Shown: in pieces, positions 1 to 10,077 of the stretch
Layout: each line of letters begins with the position of its first letter
How positions within the stretch are numbered: the first letter of the stretch is position 1
NCBI RefSeq assembly: GCF_000445185.1
Contig: NZ_AVAF01000045.1
Coordinates: forward strand, 1-46,319
Reading direction: 5' to 3'
DNA length: 46,319 bases
Source of the DNA: Thermoanaerobacter sp. A7A
GTDB taxonomy: Bacteria; Bacillota; Thermoanaerobacteria; Thermoanaerobacterales; Thermoanaerobacteraceae
The notes under the pieces: model-generated
What the model saw: the letters and a program-made list of their open reading frames with translations, nothing else
Told to the model about the DNA's origin: nothing
Database searches by the model: none
Translations under genes and position numbers: made by a program

Positions 1-6
1 CTGGCA

Positions 7-25
7 AACTGGCCCACGGCCAGTT
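7..25. terminator. Perfect hairpin after minE
   Basis: An 8-bp perfect inverted repeat (AACTGGCC / GGCCAGTT) with a 3-nt loop covers the minE stop codon. It could end the min transcript, but no T-run is visible before the window edge, so it may be only a structured element or part of a larger repeat. Confidence 0.4.
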
Positions 26-299
26 ATCTTATCACTTGTTTCATTTTCTTTATAGGAATATTCGCATGAAGAGCAGGTATATAGGTATTATCACTTCTTT
101 TTTCTTTTGTAATTTCTACATTTAGTCCTGCTTCATCAATATCCACGTAATTAGAAATAACGTTTAATATGTCTTCTTTTATCATTTCCAAAAATTTAGG
201 AGAAACGTCCGCCCTATCATGGACCAATAAAAGTTGTAACCTTTCTTTTGCTATATCTTTACTGTTGTTTTTTCCTCCAAAAGATTTAAATAAATCCAC
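24..299 (-). CDS. minE: Cell division topological specificity factor MinE
   Basis: A 91-residue protein of normal MinE length. The N-terminal part (about residues 1-35) carries the MinD-interacting region with its RLQLLLVHDRA segment; the rest is the topological specificity domain ending in the typical amphipathic tail. MinE stimulates MinD ATPase and drives MinCD off the membrane, placing the division septum at midcell. It is the last gene of minC-minD-minE, 21 nt after minD. The start is GTG, preceded by a GGAGGTG ribosome site with normal spacing. MinE rather than DivIVA alone is characteristic of clostridial-type Firmicutes. Confidence 0.97.
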   Translation of the reverse strand: MDLFKSFGGKNNSKDIAKERLQLLLVHDRADVSPKFLEMIKEDILNVISNYVDIDEAGLNVEITKEKRSDNTYIPALHANIPIKKMKQVIR

Positions 300-320
300 A
301 AATCACACCTCCTAAAAGCG

Positions 321-1115
321 CTAAGCCAGCTTAAAAAGCTTTTTGAGTCTATCCATAAATCCATTTCCTATATCAAGGTTAATTAAAGGCACATTATTCC
401 CTAAAAGTCTTTCCACCAAATTTCTATAGGCTTGTCCTGCTAATGACCTCTCATCCATAACAATCGGTTCACCTTTATTGGAAGAAATAATTATATTTTC
501 ATCATCAGGAATGACACCTAAAAGGTCAATAGCTAAAATATCTATAATATCTTCAATATCCATCATATCTCCTCTTTTGACCATATCCATCTTAATCCTG
601 TTTATAACTAACTTAGGATTGTGAAGTTCCGCAGCCTCTAAAAGTCCTATAATCCTATCAGCATCTCTAACCGCTGAAACTTCTGGAGTAGTTATGACAA
701 TTGCTCTATCAGCACCTGCAATTGCATTTCTAAATCCTTGTTCAATACCTGCAGGACAATCTACTAATATATAGTCAAATTCCTCTTTCAAATCTCCTAT
801 TAATTTTTGCATTTGCTCTGGAGTAACAGCAGATTTATCTCTTGTTTGAGCGGCAGGTAAAAGATATAGCCCATCAAACCTTTTGTCCTTTATCAAAGCT
901 TGCTTTAATCTGCACTGCCCCTCTACTACATCAACAATATCATACACAATTCTATTTTCCAATCCCATCACTACATCAAGATTTCTTAAACCTATATCAG
1001 TATCGACTAAAGCAACTTTATAACCTTTCATAGCAAGGTATGTACCAATATTTGCAGTAGAAGTAGTTTTCCCAACTCCACCTTTTCCAGAAGTTATAAC
1101 TATTGCTTCGCTCAT
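321..1115 (-). CDS. minD: Septum site-determining ATPase MinD
   Basis: A 264-residue ParA/MinD-type ATPase. The deviant Walker A motif GKGGVGKTT lies near the N-terminus, Walker B (ILVDCPAGIE) near residue 120, and the C-terminus (DRLKKLFKLA) is the amphipathic membrane-targeting helix of MinD. ATP-bound MinD recruits MinC to the membrane and is displaced by MinE. I chose the ATG at 1115, giving MSEAIVITSGKGG, because GGAGTGG sits about 5 nt upstream. An in-frame ATG six codons earlier (1133) has no ribosome site. It lies 40 nt after minC and 21 nt before minE, so one transcript is likely. Confidence 0.97.
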   Translation of the reverse strand: MSEAIVITSGKGGVGKTTSTANIGTYLAMKGYKVALVDTDIGLRNLDVVMGLENRIVYDIVDVVEGQCRLKQALIKDKRFDGLYLLPAAQTRDKSAVTPEQMQKLIGDLKEEFDYILVDCPAGIEQGFRNAIAGADRAIVITTPEVSAVRDADRIIGLLEAAELHNPKLVINRIKMDMVKRGDMMDIEDIIDILAIDLLGVIPDDENIIISSNKGEPIVMDERSLAGQAYRNLVERLLGNNVPLINLDIGNGFMDRLKKLFKLA

Positions 1116-1155
1116 CGTACCACTCCATTCCATTAATATTATTTTTTAGAATATT

Positions 1156-1800
1156 TTACCATAAATCATTGAGATGGTAAAGAGGTTTTACAATAATTTT
1201 ACCTTTTTTAACAACTGCAATTTCGGGATAATCACTGGCATCATCTTTATCTGGAGCCCTGGAGATAACATTAGCTATTCTAAGCTGCATTGCTCTTAAG
1301 GAAGAAGCTACAATTACAGCCTCCTTATTGCCAGTAAATCCCGCATGAGCTATTCCCCTCAACGTCCCCATAACAACTATATTACCGGCAGCTTGTACTA
1401 ATCCTCCAGGATTCACATCCCCAATTATTACAAGATTACCATGGTATTTCACAACCTGTCCTGACCTAACAGTACCTTTATGAAATTTTGTTATCCCCTC
1501 TTCTAACCCATTAAATATTTCGTCATCTGTCACATTTTTTATATGTTTTTCTTGAAAATTTTTTACCCGCACCTCAATGCCGTATTTATCAAAAATAAAG
1601 TCTTTTAATTCTTGTAATTTCTCTTCTTTGACGTTTAAACTTTTTACTCTCACAGTAAGAGTTGCACCCTCAAAAAATTTAAGAGATTTCTCAATTCTAT
1701 TCACTATTTTCTCTTTTAGTGTTTCAATATCTACATCCTCTTCTAATACAATTACCAGCCCTTCTTTTGTCCCTTGAATTTTTATTGCTTCTTTTATCAT
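1156..1800 (-). CDS. minC: Septum site-determining protein MinC
   Basis: A 214-residue protein with the two-domain MinC layout: an N-terminal FtsZ-interacting domain (about 1-95) and a C-terminal right-handed beta-helix domain (about 105-205) with the conserved RSGQ...GNLVIIGDVNPGG region. MinC blocks FtsZ polymerisation near the poles and is carried to the membrane by MinD. The ATG start has a strong GGAGGT site 5-6 nt upstream. It is first in minCDE. The preceding mrdA gene ends in a good terminator, so minCDE probably starts from its own promoter in the roughly 65 nt upstream. Confidence 0.96.
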   Translation of the reverse strand: MIKEAIKIQGTKEGLVIVLEEDVDIETLKEKIVNRIEKSLKFFEGATLTVRVKSLNVKEEKLQELKDFIFDKYGIEVRVKNFQEKHIKNVTDDEIFNGLEEGITKFHKGTVRSGQVVKYHGNLVIIGDVNPGGLVQAAGNIVVMGTLRGIAHAGFTGNKEAVIVASSLRAMQLRIANVISRAPDKDDASDYPEIAVVKKGKIIVKPLYHLNDLW

Positions 1801-1866
1801 AATCTACCTCCGTAAAACACTCGTTATTATCTATATTCTCCACAAATCGTAATTTTCCTTCTTGTT

Positions 1867-1894
1867 AAAGAAAAAAAGAGGATAAAATATCCTC
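1867..1894 (-). terminator. Intrinsic terminator after mrdA
   Basis: On the minus strand a perfect 7-bp stem (GAGGATA / TATCCTC) with a short T-rich loop is followed by a run of seven T. It sits just past the mrdA stop and separates the mre-mrdA transcript from minCDE. Confidence 0.85.
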
Positions 1895-1903
1895 ACCCAC
1901 AAA

Positions 1904-4189
1904 TCATCTTATAGGCAAATTTATCACATTGAAGGTTTCACCTGTATTATTCTTACTCAATCCAAAATAAGCATCAAAAATATCTCTCGCTACATAACCT
2001 GCGTAAGAACCATGTCCTCCTTGGTATATAACCGCAACTACAACTATTTGAGGATCATCATAAGGAGCAAAGCCAACAAACCAAGCATAATTAGCCCTTC
2101 CAACTACTTCTGCAGTACCTGTCTTGCCCCCTACAGGAATAGGAAAATTGCGAAAAGCACCGCTTGCAGTACCTCCTCTTTCAGTTACTCCTTTCATACC
2201 TAACTTTATAGCATCGAGGTATTTCTTGGGAATATGAATTCTATCTAAAACTTCTGGCTTTGTTTCCTCAACAATTTTTCCATCTGGGGACACAATTTTA
2301 TCAACTAAATGAAGTTTATATCTAATTCCTCCATTTATTAATGTAGACACATAACTAGCAATTTCTAAAGGAGTAAACTGATTATCTCCTTGTCCTATTG
2401 CCGCACTACAAGTATCTGTCAAGCTCCAATGTTTTGCATAATACATCATTTCCCATAACTTTCTTTGAAGCTTTGTATCTTTTATACCCATCTTTTCTAA
2501 TTGTAAAAAGGTATTATAGTCACTCAAATTCCCTTTATCAATGATTTCTACAATTTTTTGATACTGTTCTTCCGTTATAACTCCATCTGGATTTGTATCT
2601 GTTTTCACCATTGATTTTATCAACCCAAGATAATATTCTCTTTTATATTGTGGACTTGCAATAACACCTTTTGCTTCATACAGCTCTATTCCTGTTTTTT
2701 GGTCTAAACCAAATTTCTTGGCATATTCGACTATTTTATCTATTCCCATTCTTCTTCCCATTTCATAAAAATAGGTATCAGTAGAATATTTAATTGCATC
2801 AGAAACATTCACCCAACCTTGTGTCCGTGGCCATAGCCAGTTACGCTGTCCTGTATAAGGATATATTCCTGGGTCTAAATATTTTTCATCAACTGTTGTA
2901 ACACCAGTGTCTAAAGCTGCGAATGCAACAGCCATCTTGAAGGTAGATCCTGGAGGTACTGCTCCTTGAGTTGCATAATTGAAAATAGGACTTGGATCAG
3001 CTGTAGCATCTCTTGATTTAAAAAGTTCATTTACTACATCTTTAGGGGGATTGCCAGTAGCAAAAATGTTTGGATCATAACCAGGGATACTGGCTAATGC
3101 TAAAACTTTTCCTGTGTTTACATCTACAACCACTGCTGCTCCAATATTAGCAGGAAAAGACTCGCCATATTTCCCCTCTCTTATATTTTGCATAGTTGTG
3201 ATAAGAGATTGTTCTGCCGCCTCTTGAATATTTTTGTCAATGGTTAAAAATATAGTATCACCTGGTACAGGAGGTTCTGTCCCTAAATTCTTTATTAATC
3301 TTCCATAATTATCTACTACTACTTGTTGTCCACCATCTTTTCCTCTTAAATACTTTTCATACAATGCTTCAAGTCCAGAATGCCCAACCAAATCTGTAAG
3401 CTTGTATTTACTCATATCCAAGTTTTTTAAATCTTCTTGAGTAATTCGACCAATATATCCTAAAGTTTGGGATAATAGTGTTTCATAAGGATAATATCTA
3501 ACAGGTTTTACATTTATCATAATTCCTGGCAATTCTAAATGTTTTTCCTCAATCTCGGCAACTGTTTTTTGATCGACATCCACAGCTATTTCTACTGGCT
3601 GATATTGATTATATCCTTGTTCTTCCATTAATTGACGTACAACCATTATTTTTCTTGCTTCTATTGGATCCATATCCTTAGGTATTTTAAATTTTTTTAT
3701 TAAAATATCCCATGCCTCTTTAGCAGTAGCATTTTCATGTATGTTATTAGCTTTTTTCCAGGCTTTTTCTCGAGCTTTTAAAGTTTCTTCTTTTACTGAT
3801 ACTTCATCTGAATTTTTAAAATTGAAATAAGGATTTCCATTTTCATCTAAATAGATAGGCAAATCGTCTTTATATTTTACATTATTTTTCGTCAAAATAT
3901 TCATTAATTTTAATATAGTCTCGTTAAGATGACTATCAACCACTTCTCCTTTTATAATATCTACAGAAAAGCTTGGTCTATTTGTGGCTAATTTTACTCC
4001 ATACCTATCAACAATTTCTCCACGAGGAGCCTCAATAGGTATACGTCTAATTGCTTGGCGCATTGATATTTCTCTATAATAGTCGCCCTTTATCAGCTGT
4101 AAATAGATTAAGCGGGAAACTAAAACGACAAGAAGAACAAGGATAATGGCTCCAAAAGTATAAAACTTTTTTTTAAGGCTCTCATTCAA
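1904..4189 (-). CDS. mrdA: Penicillin-binding protein 2, elongasome transpeptidase
   Basis: A class B PBP of about 761 residues. One N-terminal membrane helix (about 10-30) is followed by the dimerisation/pedestal region, then the transpeptidase domain with all three active-site motifs: STFK (nucleophilic Ser, about residue 415), STD in the SxN position, and KTGT near 690. It cross-links peptidoglycan during cell elongation with RodA and MreBCD. It is the last gene of the mre operon. A TTG at 4204 overlaps the mreD stop, but the TTG at 4189 has AGGTG six nt upstream and is the better start. A lysine- and proline-rich stretch around residues 120-180 lengthens it relative to E. coli PBP2. Confidence 0.93.
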   Translation of the reverse strand: MNESLKKKFYTFGAIILVLLVVLVSRLIYLQLIKGDYYREISMRQAIRRIPIEAPRGEIVDRYGVKLATNRPSFSVDIIKGEVVDSHLNETILKLMNILTKNNVKYKDDLPIYLDENGNPYFNFKNSDEVSVKEETLKAREKAWKKANNIHENATAKEAWDILIKKFKIPKDMDPIEARKIMVVRQLMEEQGYNQYQPVEIAVDVDQKTVAEIEEKHLELPGIMINVKPVRYYPYETLLSQTLGYIGRITQEDLKNLDMSKYKLTDLVGHSGLEALYEKYLRGKDGGQQVVVDNYGRLIKNLGTEPPVPGDTIFLTIDKNIQEAAEQSLITTMQNIREGKYGESFPANIGAAVVVDVNTGKVLALASIPGYDPNIFATGNPPKDVVNELFKSRDATADPSPIFNYATQGAVPPGSTFKMAVAFAALDTGVTTVDEKYLDPGIYPYTGQRNWLWPRTQGWVNVSDAIKYSTDTYFYEMGRRMGIDKIVEYAKKFGLDQKTGIELYEAKGVIASPQYKREYYLGLIKSMVKTDTNPDGVITEEQYQKIVEIIDKGNLSDYNTFLQLEKMGIKDTKLQRKLWEMMYYAKHWSLTDTCSAAIGQGDNQFTPLEIASYVSTLINGGIRYKLHLVDKIVSPDGKIVEETKPEVLDRIHIPKKYLDAIKLGMKGVTERGGTASGAFRNFPIPVGGKTGTAEVVGRANYAWFVGFAPYDDPQIVVVAVIYQGGHGSYAGYVARDIFDAYFGLSKNNTGETFNVINLPIR

Positions 4190-4200
4190 TGATATCACCT

Positions 4201-4719
4201 TCAAAATTTGCTTTTTCTAAAAAGATTTACTTTATTTTCATTAACATATCTGTTAAAGGAAACTAAATATCTATAGGCAAAAGCAGTAATTACAGAATTA
4301 TAAACCGCCTGTATCATCGCAATATTCATAAAATCTAATAAGAAATTAAACTCATACTTCATCAAAACCATTGAAAACATCGTTACAAGGTTATAAAGAA
4401 GGGTTCCTAAAAAGACAAACACAAAAGCCACAAAAGAACTTTCTTTAAAAACACTTTTGCTTAAAAGTCCTGTAATGTAGCTGACAATAAGCAAGGAAAA
4501 AGTAGTAACCCCTAAAGCATTATTAAAAAGAATATCTTGAATAAGCCCACCAAAAAGACTTAAATAAATTGCTTCCCAAGAACCGTTTAAAAGTGAAAAA
4601 CTTAGCACTACAATAAAAACTGCATCTGGTTTGACACCGAAAATATCTATAAATCTGAATAAAGTTGCTTGTAAAACAATTAACAAAACAATCAATAAAT
4701 ATTTATACACTTTTCTCAT
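4201..4719 (-). CDS. mreD: Rod shape-determining membrane protein MreD
   Basis: A 172-residue, very hydrophobic protein with about five membrane helices and the MreD-type N-terminus (VLLIVLQATLFRFIDIFGVKPD). MreD is part of the elongasome that couples MreB filaments to wall synthesis across the membrane. It lies between mreC (6 nt upstream) and mrdA (about 11 nt downstream of the mreD stop), the canonical mreBCD-mrdA order. Identification rests mostly on context, size and hydropathy because MreD sequences diverge strongly. Confidence 0.9.
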   Translation of the reverse strand: MRKVYKYLLIVLLIVLQATLFRFIDIFGVKPDAVFIVVLSFSLLNGSWEAIYLSLFGGLIQDILFNNALGVTTFSLLIVSYITGLLSKSVFKESSFVAFVFVFLGTLLYNLVTMFSMVLMKYEFNFLLDFMNIAMIQAVYNSVITAFAYRYLVSFNRYVNENKVNLFRKSKF

Positions 4720-4725
4720 AATAAT

Positions 4726-5559
4726 CTACTTCCCTGTATTTGTTGTATTAGTAACTACAAACACATACTCCAATCTTTCAAAATCAGCAGCTGGTTCTAT
4801 GACGGCTTGTTTTAGCAAAGAACCTGGATCTCGAGTAACTTTTGATACTTTTCCTATTATCAAACCTTTTGGGAATCTACTCATACCAGAAGTAGTTACT
4901 ACGTCACCTTCTATCAATTCGGCATCTAAGGGAAGATATATCATGATAAGTCCACCGTTTGAATCTCCTCTTACCACACCATTATCACGAGTTCGCACAG
5001 CTACAGCACTTACAGAACTATCTCTATCTATAATGGCTAATACCTTTGCCCAATTGTCTCCTACTTCTGTAATCTGTCCTACCATATTTCCTTTTTCATC
5101 TAAAACTGCCATGCCAGGTTTTATACCCTCATTTTTGCCTTTATCAATAGTAAAAATATTAAACCAATTACCTGAATTCTTTCCTGTTATAGTAGCAAGT
5201 TTTAAATCTAGTTCAACATTTTCTGTTTTAAAATTTAAAGCCTCTTTAAGCCTTTTATTTTCGTTCATTAATTCCTGTAACTGAATATTTTCTTTTCTCA
5301 ATTTTTCTACTTCTTTTTGAAGTTTTTCATTTGTTGCCCTTAAAGTACCTATCTCACTAATTGAAGAAAAGAAATCAGAAATTTCCTCTCCCATTTGATA
5401 GAAAACTTTTTGAATGGGAGTAAAAACAGTTCCAACTATAGATTCTACTTTAGTAACATACCTTTCTGTACCATAAGTATAAGCCATGGCGGCAATAAGC
5501 GCCACGGCTATCAAAAAAAACAAAATAAATTGCTTATTATTTCTAAAAAAGCGTGGCAC
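4726..5559 (-). CDS. mreC: Rod shape-determining protein MreC
   Basis: About 277 residues. A short basic N-terminus and one membrane helix (about 10-30) are followed by a coiled coil (about 60-110, rich in E/K/L heptads such as TNEKLQKEVEKLRKENIQLQELMN) and the extracytoplasmic beta-barrel MreC domain. MreC scaffolds PBP2 and RodA with MreB. The GTG at 5559 (MPRFFRNN) has AGGTG eight nt upstream and is preferred over a TTG at 5577 that would overlap the mreB stop. It is in operon with mreB and mreD. Confidence 0.94.
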   Translation of the reverse strand: MPRFFRNNKQFILFFLIAVALIAAMAYTYGTERYVTKVESIVGTVFTPIQKVFYQMGEEISDFFSSISEIGTLRATNEKLQKEVEKLRKENIQLQELMNENKRLKEALNFKTENVELDLKLATITGKNSGNWFNIFTIDKGKNEGIKPGMAVLDEKGNMVGQITEVGDNWAKVLAIIDRDSSVSAVAVRTRDNGVVRGDSNGGLIMIYLPLDAELIEGDVVTTSGMSRFPKGLIIGKVSKVTRDPGSLLKQAVIEPAADFERLEYVFVVTNTTNTGK

Positions 5560-5573
5560 GCCAATAACACCTC

Positions 5574-6614
<1,041 letters not shown>

Positions 6615-7325
6615 TTATTCAAACTCATAATACCCTTTTTCTTTAAGACTTATACCTCTCCCATCTCCAATTATAACATGATCTAAAACTTTTATACCCA
6701 GTATATTTCCTCCTTCTACCAACCTTTTTGTCACTTCTATGTCTTCTCTGCTAGGAGTAGGGTCTCCACTGGGGTGATTGTGAACCAAAATTATAGAGGA
6801 AGATGACCTTTCAATTGCAGCCTTAAATACTTCTCTTGGATGCACAATGGAAGTATTTAGACTTCCTATAGAAATAGTCTCTATCGCAATAACTTTATTC
6901 TTTACATTGAGCATTATCACTTTAAAATGCTCTTTCGTCAAATACCTCATTTCATCCATCATCAAATTTATGACATCTTCTGGCGATGTTATTGTAAAAC
7001 TATCACTTCCCGTAGATAACATCATTCGACGTCCTAATTCTACTGCAGCTTTTAGCTTTACTGCCTTAGCTATACCAATTCCTTTTATGCTGGCAAGTTT
7101 TTCTACACTTGAATCTACAATGAATTTAAGCCCTCTATCTTCCATTATAAGCCTTTGTGCTAAACTAATGGCACTTTCTCTTTTACTTCCTGTCCCTATT
7201 ATTATAGCTATCAACTCGGCATTTGACAATACTTGAGCTCCATGTTTTATAAGTCTTTCTCTGGGTCTTTCCTCATAAGGCAAGTCTTTTATCATGATTT
7301 TTGCATCCTTGCCCAATCCTTTCAC
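6615..7325 (-). CDS. radC: RadC/YsxA-type JAB (MPN+) domain protein
   Basis: About 226-236 residues. The N-terminal helix-hairpin-helix region (LASIKGIGIAKAVKLKAA) precedes a JAB/MPN+ metal-binding domain with HNHPSGDPTPSREDI, the HxHx(7)D zinc motif, plus the upstream conserved Glu. Family members are called DNA repair protein RadC by history, but the function is unproven. The start is ambiguous: GTG at 7325, TTG at 7316 (AAGGGTGA 5 nt upstream) or ATG at 7295, which gives the family-typical MIKDLPYEERPRERL. The outer bound is given. It lies 4 nt after maf, in the shape operon. Confidence 0.92.
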   Translation of the reverse strand: MKGLGKDAKIMIKDLPYEERPRERLIKHGAQVLSNAELIAIIIGTGSKRESAISLAQRLIMEDRGLKFIVDSSVEKLASIKGIGIAKAVKLKAAVELGRRMMLSTGSDSFTITSPEDVINLMMDEMRYLTKEHFKVIMLNVKNKVIAIETISIGSLNTSIVHPREVFKAAIERSSSSIILVHNHPSGDPTPSREDIEVTKRLVEGGNILGIKVLDHVIIGDGRGISLKEKGYYEFE

Positions 7326-7329
7326 CCTT

Positions 7330-7905
7330 TCAAAGTAACCTCACATCAAACTCTCTTTTTAAAATATCAAAAAGCTTTGAAATCGGAAGACCTACCACAT
7401 TAAAATAATCTCCTTCAATCTTTTCAACAATAAGAGCACCAAATCCTTGTATAGCATATGCTCCAGCTTTATCATAACCTTCGCCAGTATCGATATAATT
7501 AAAAATTTCTTTATCTTCTAATTTTTTAATCCAAACTTTTGTCTCTTCAAAGTCGCTTACACATTTAAAATCTTTAGTCCTGACGATAGTAATTCCTGTA
7601 TATACTGTATGGACTCTTCCTTGTAAGTTTTTAAGCATGATAAAGGCTTCATCTCTATCCTTTGGTTTCCCTAAAACTTTATCTTCAATTACCACAATAG
7701 TATCAGCACCTATCACTATAGCTTCTTCCTTTAATTTTTTAGCAACTGACATGGCTTTATTAAAAGATAAATCCATAACATATCTTGAAGGATGCTTTTC
7801 ACTTGAAAACTCCTCCACATTACTTTCGATCACTTCAAAGTCAAGTCCTAAATTTGAAAGTAACTCTCTTCTTCTTGGCGATTTAGAAGCGAGGACAATT
7901 TTCAT
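7330..7905 (-). CDS. maf: Maf-family nucleoside triphosphate pyrophosphatase
   Basis: A 191-residue Maf protein with the N-terminal signature ASKSPRRRELL and the acidic catalytic segments GADTIVV and DTGEGYDKAGAYAIQGFG. Maf proteins hydrolyse dTTP/UTP and some modified pyrimidine nucleotides to monophosphates, acting in house-cleaning and, in Bacillus, septum control. The ATG has AGGTGAT about 4 nt upstream. It is translationally close to radC (4 nt) and follows the DUF4321 gene by 8 nt. Confidence 0.95.
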   Translation of the reverse strand: MKIVLASKSPRRRELLSNLGLDFEVIESNVEEFSSEKHPSRYVMDLSFNKAMSVAKKLKEEAIVIGADTIVVIEDKVLGKPKDRDEAFIMLKNLQGRVHTVYTGITIVRTKDFKCVSDFEETKVWIKKLEDKEIFNYIDTGEGYDKAGAYAIQGFGALIVEKIEGDYFNVVGLPISKLFDILKREFDVRLL

Positions 7906-7913
7906 TTTATCAC

Positions 7914-8162
7914 CTACATTTTGTAATAAGCGTATATTGCAAGAATTAATCCTACTACAGTCCCTATGTTTATCTTAACAGATAACAGAAAGGAAAATTT
8001 AATAAAATTCAGATCCAAAGTAAGAGGATTGTTCATACCTATTATTTGCTGATAAGCTAATTCTTTAAAAAAATGCGCCAATAGGTCCCCTAAAAAACCT
8101 CCTAAAATTAGTCCTACGACAATTAAAAATACCAATGTCCAAGGACTTTTACCTCTTCTCAA
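7914..8162 (-). CDS. DUF4321 small membrane protein
   Basis: An 82-residue protein with two predicted membrane helices (about 8-28 and 58-80) and a glycine-rich first helix (VGLILGGFLGDLLAHFF), which matches the small clostridial DUF4321 family commonly found next to maf. Function unknown. It starts with TTG; AGGAGTG seven nt upstream supports that start. It is the first gene of the maf-radC-mre operon, so a role in envelope growth is possible by context only. Confidence 0.8.
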   Translation of the reverse strand: MRRGKSPWTLVFLIVVGLILGGFLGDLLAHFFKELAYQQIIGMNNPLTLDLNFIKFSFLLSVKINIGTVVGLILAIYAYYKM

Positions 8163-8250
8163 TTTCTTTCACTCCTTAAGTTGTAGTGACCTTATAAACT
8201 ACCATTCTTTTTTATTATATCACAAATTATATACATTTCTATAACTAACT

Positions 8251-8300
8251 TTAAAATAAAAAAATGGTAAAGCTCCCAATAAGGTATTGGAAGCTTTACT
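8251..8300 (-). terminator. Intrinsic terminator of the hydrogenase operon
   Basis: Minus strand: GTAAAGCT and CCAATA arms pair with TATTGG and AGCTTTAC around a 3-nt loop with a single mismatch, about 15 bp in all, followed by TTTTTTTATTTT. It lies 12 nt after the hydA stop. Confidence 0.92.
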
Positions 8301-8311
8301 ATTAATTAAAT

Positions 8312-10057
8312 TTATTTTACCAGAGGATACAACTCCTTCTTGGAATAATGAGTGTGGAGCAAGTGATGAGACTTTTCGCTTAAAGGACTGCCCAAAAATT
8401 CTTCATAGAGTTTTTGTATTGCAGGATTTTTGTGAGATTTTCTGATAGGCAAATTTTTATCTGCTTCGTAAATAGCCTTCGCTCTTAATTCTTTTACTTT
8501 TTCCATTTCATTTGGATTGTGAATCGGCTGACCGCCTCCCATTATACATCCTCCTGGGCAGCCCATTACCTCTATGAAGTGATACTCTACCTCGCCAGCT
8601 TTTACTTTGTCAAGAAGTTTTTTCGCATTTCCTGTTCCATTTGCTATGGCAACTTTTATGTCCTTACCATCTATTCTTATAGTAGCCTCTCTAACACCTT
8701 CTAACCCTCTCACTTCTTCATAATCAAATTTGTCTAAATCTTTCCCTTCTACAATATCCGCAACTGTCCTTAAAGCTGCCTCCATAACTCCACCTGTAGC
8801 TCCAAATATTACTGCCGCACCCGTGGACATTCCAAGAGGTTCGTCATATTCTTCATCAGGAAGATTTACAAAGTCAATGCCCATTTCTTTTATCATTCTC
8901 GCCAATTCTCTTGTGGTAAGGACAGCATCTACATCTTTTATTCCATTATGCTGCATTTCTGGCCTTTCAATCTCTAGTTTTTTAGCAGTACATGGCATAA
9001 TAGATACTATATATATATCCTCAGGATTAAGCCCTTTCTTTTCTGCATAATAACTCTTTACTAATGCCCCCATCATCATGTGAGGAGACTTACAAGTTGA
9101 AAGATTATCTATAAATTCTGGATAATATTTTTCACAGAAAGCTATCCAACCAGGGCTACAGGAAGTTATCATAGGAAGTTTTCCGCCATTTTTAAGCCTT
9201 TCAAGAAGTTCCGAACCTTCCTCCATTATAGTCAAGTCTGCTGCAAAATTCGTATCAAATATCGCATCAAAACCCATTCTTCTCAAAGCTGCTACCATTT
9301 TTCCTGTAACAATACTTCCTATTGGCATGCCAAACTCTTCACCTAATGCTACTCTTACAGCTGGAGCTGTTTGAGCTACTACATATTTTTTCTCATCAGC
9401 TAAAGCCTCATAAACTCTCTTTGTGTGGTCTTTTTCATATATAGCTCCAACAGGACATACCTCAATACACTGTCCACAGCTTATACAAGGAGAATCTTTT
9501 AAACTTCTGCCAAAAGAAGGTGCTACCATTGTATTAAATCCTCTATTTACCATTCCAATAGCAAATACGTTTTGCACTTCTGAACATACTGATACACATC
9601 TTCTACAAAGCACACACTTATTTGGGTCCCTTACAATAGAAGGAGAAGCATTATCTATAGAATACTTTATATTTTCACCTTCAAACCTTATTTCATCTAC
9701 TCCTAATTTTTTAGACAATGATTGAAGCTCACAGTTAGTATTTCTAATACAAGTCAAACAGCTTCTATCATGATTTGAAAGTATAAGCTCAAGATTTAAT
9801 TTCCGCGCTTCTCTAACTTTAGGTGTATTTGTATACACTTTCATACCATCAAATACCGGATAAGTGCAGGAGGTTTGTAAATTTCTAACTCCTTCTATTT
9901 CAACTACACATATACGACAAGCGCCAATTTGATTAATTTCCTTGAGGTAACACAGTGTAGGAATATCTATGCCTGCTTCTTTTGCTGCTTCCAATACCGT
10001 GTAATGGGAGGGAACTTCTACAGTGATGCTGTCTATCATAACACGAACTTTGTCCAT
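8312..10057 (-). CDS. hydA: Catalytic subunit of electron-bifurcating [FeFe] hydrogenase
   Basis: A 581-residue modular (M3-type) [FeFe] hydrogenase. Plant-type [2Fe-2S] ligands are Cys36, 47, 50 and 64; His96/Cys100/103/109 bind the His-ligated [4Fe-4S]; two CxxCxxC clusters follow (about 147-200). The H-cluster motifs are complete: TSCSPGW, MPCTAKK and GCPGGCIMGGGQP, the first retaining the proton-relay Cys. It reduces protons to H2 with electrons from reduced ferredoxin and NADH delivered through HydB/HydC. It is the last gene of hydCEDBA, 20 nt after hydB, with GGAAGGAG before the ATG. Soluble, cytoplasmic. Confidence 0.97.
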   Translation of the reverse strand: MDKVRVMIDSITVEVPSHYTVLEAAKEAGIDIPTLCYLKEINQIGACRICVVEIEGVRNLQTSCTYPVFDGMKVYTNTPKVREARKLNLELILSNHDRSCLTCIRNTNCELQSLSKKLGVDEIRFEGENIKYSIDNASPSIVRDPNKCVLCRRCVSVCSEVQNVFAIGMVNRGFNTMVAPSFGRSLKDSPCISCGQCIEVCPVGAIYEKDHTKRVYEALADEKKYVVAQTAPAVRVALGEEFGMPIGSIVTGKMVAALRRMGFDAIFDTNFAADLTIMEEGSELLERLKNGGKLPMITSCSPGWIAFCEKYYPEFIDNLSTCKSPHMMMGALVKSYYAEKKGLNPEDIYIVSIMPCTAKKLEIERPEMQHNGIKDVDAVLTTRELARMIKEMGIDFVNLPDEEYDEPLGMSTGAAVIFGATGGVMEAALRTVADIVEGKDLDKFDYEEVRGLEGVREATIRIDGKDIKVAIANGTGNAKKLLDKVKAGEVEYHFIEVMGCPGGCIMGGGQPIHNPNEMEKVKELRAKAIYEADKNLPIRKSHKNPAIQKLYEEFLGSPLSEKSHHLLHTHYSKKELYPLVK

Positions 10058-10077
10058 CTTTTACACTCCTTCCTCAA

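Noticed and set aside
4631..5284. A 217-codon open frame on the plus strand opposite mreC/mreD
   Set aside because: It is antisense to two well-supported genes, has no ribosome site or family features, and its composition reflects the opposite strand.
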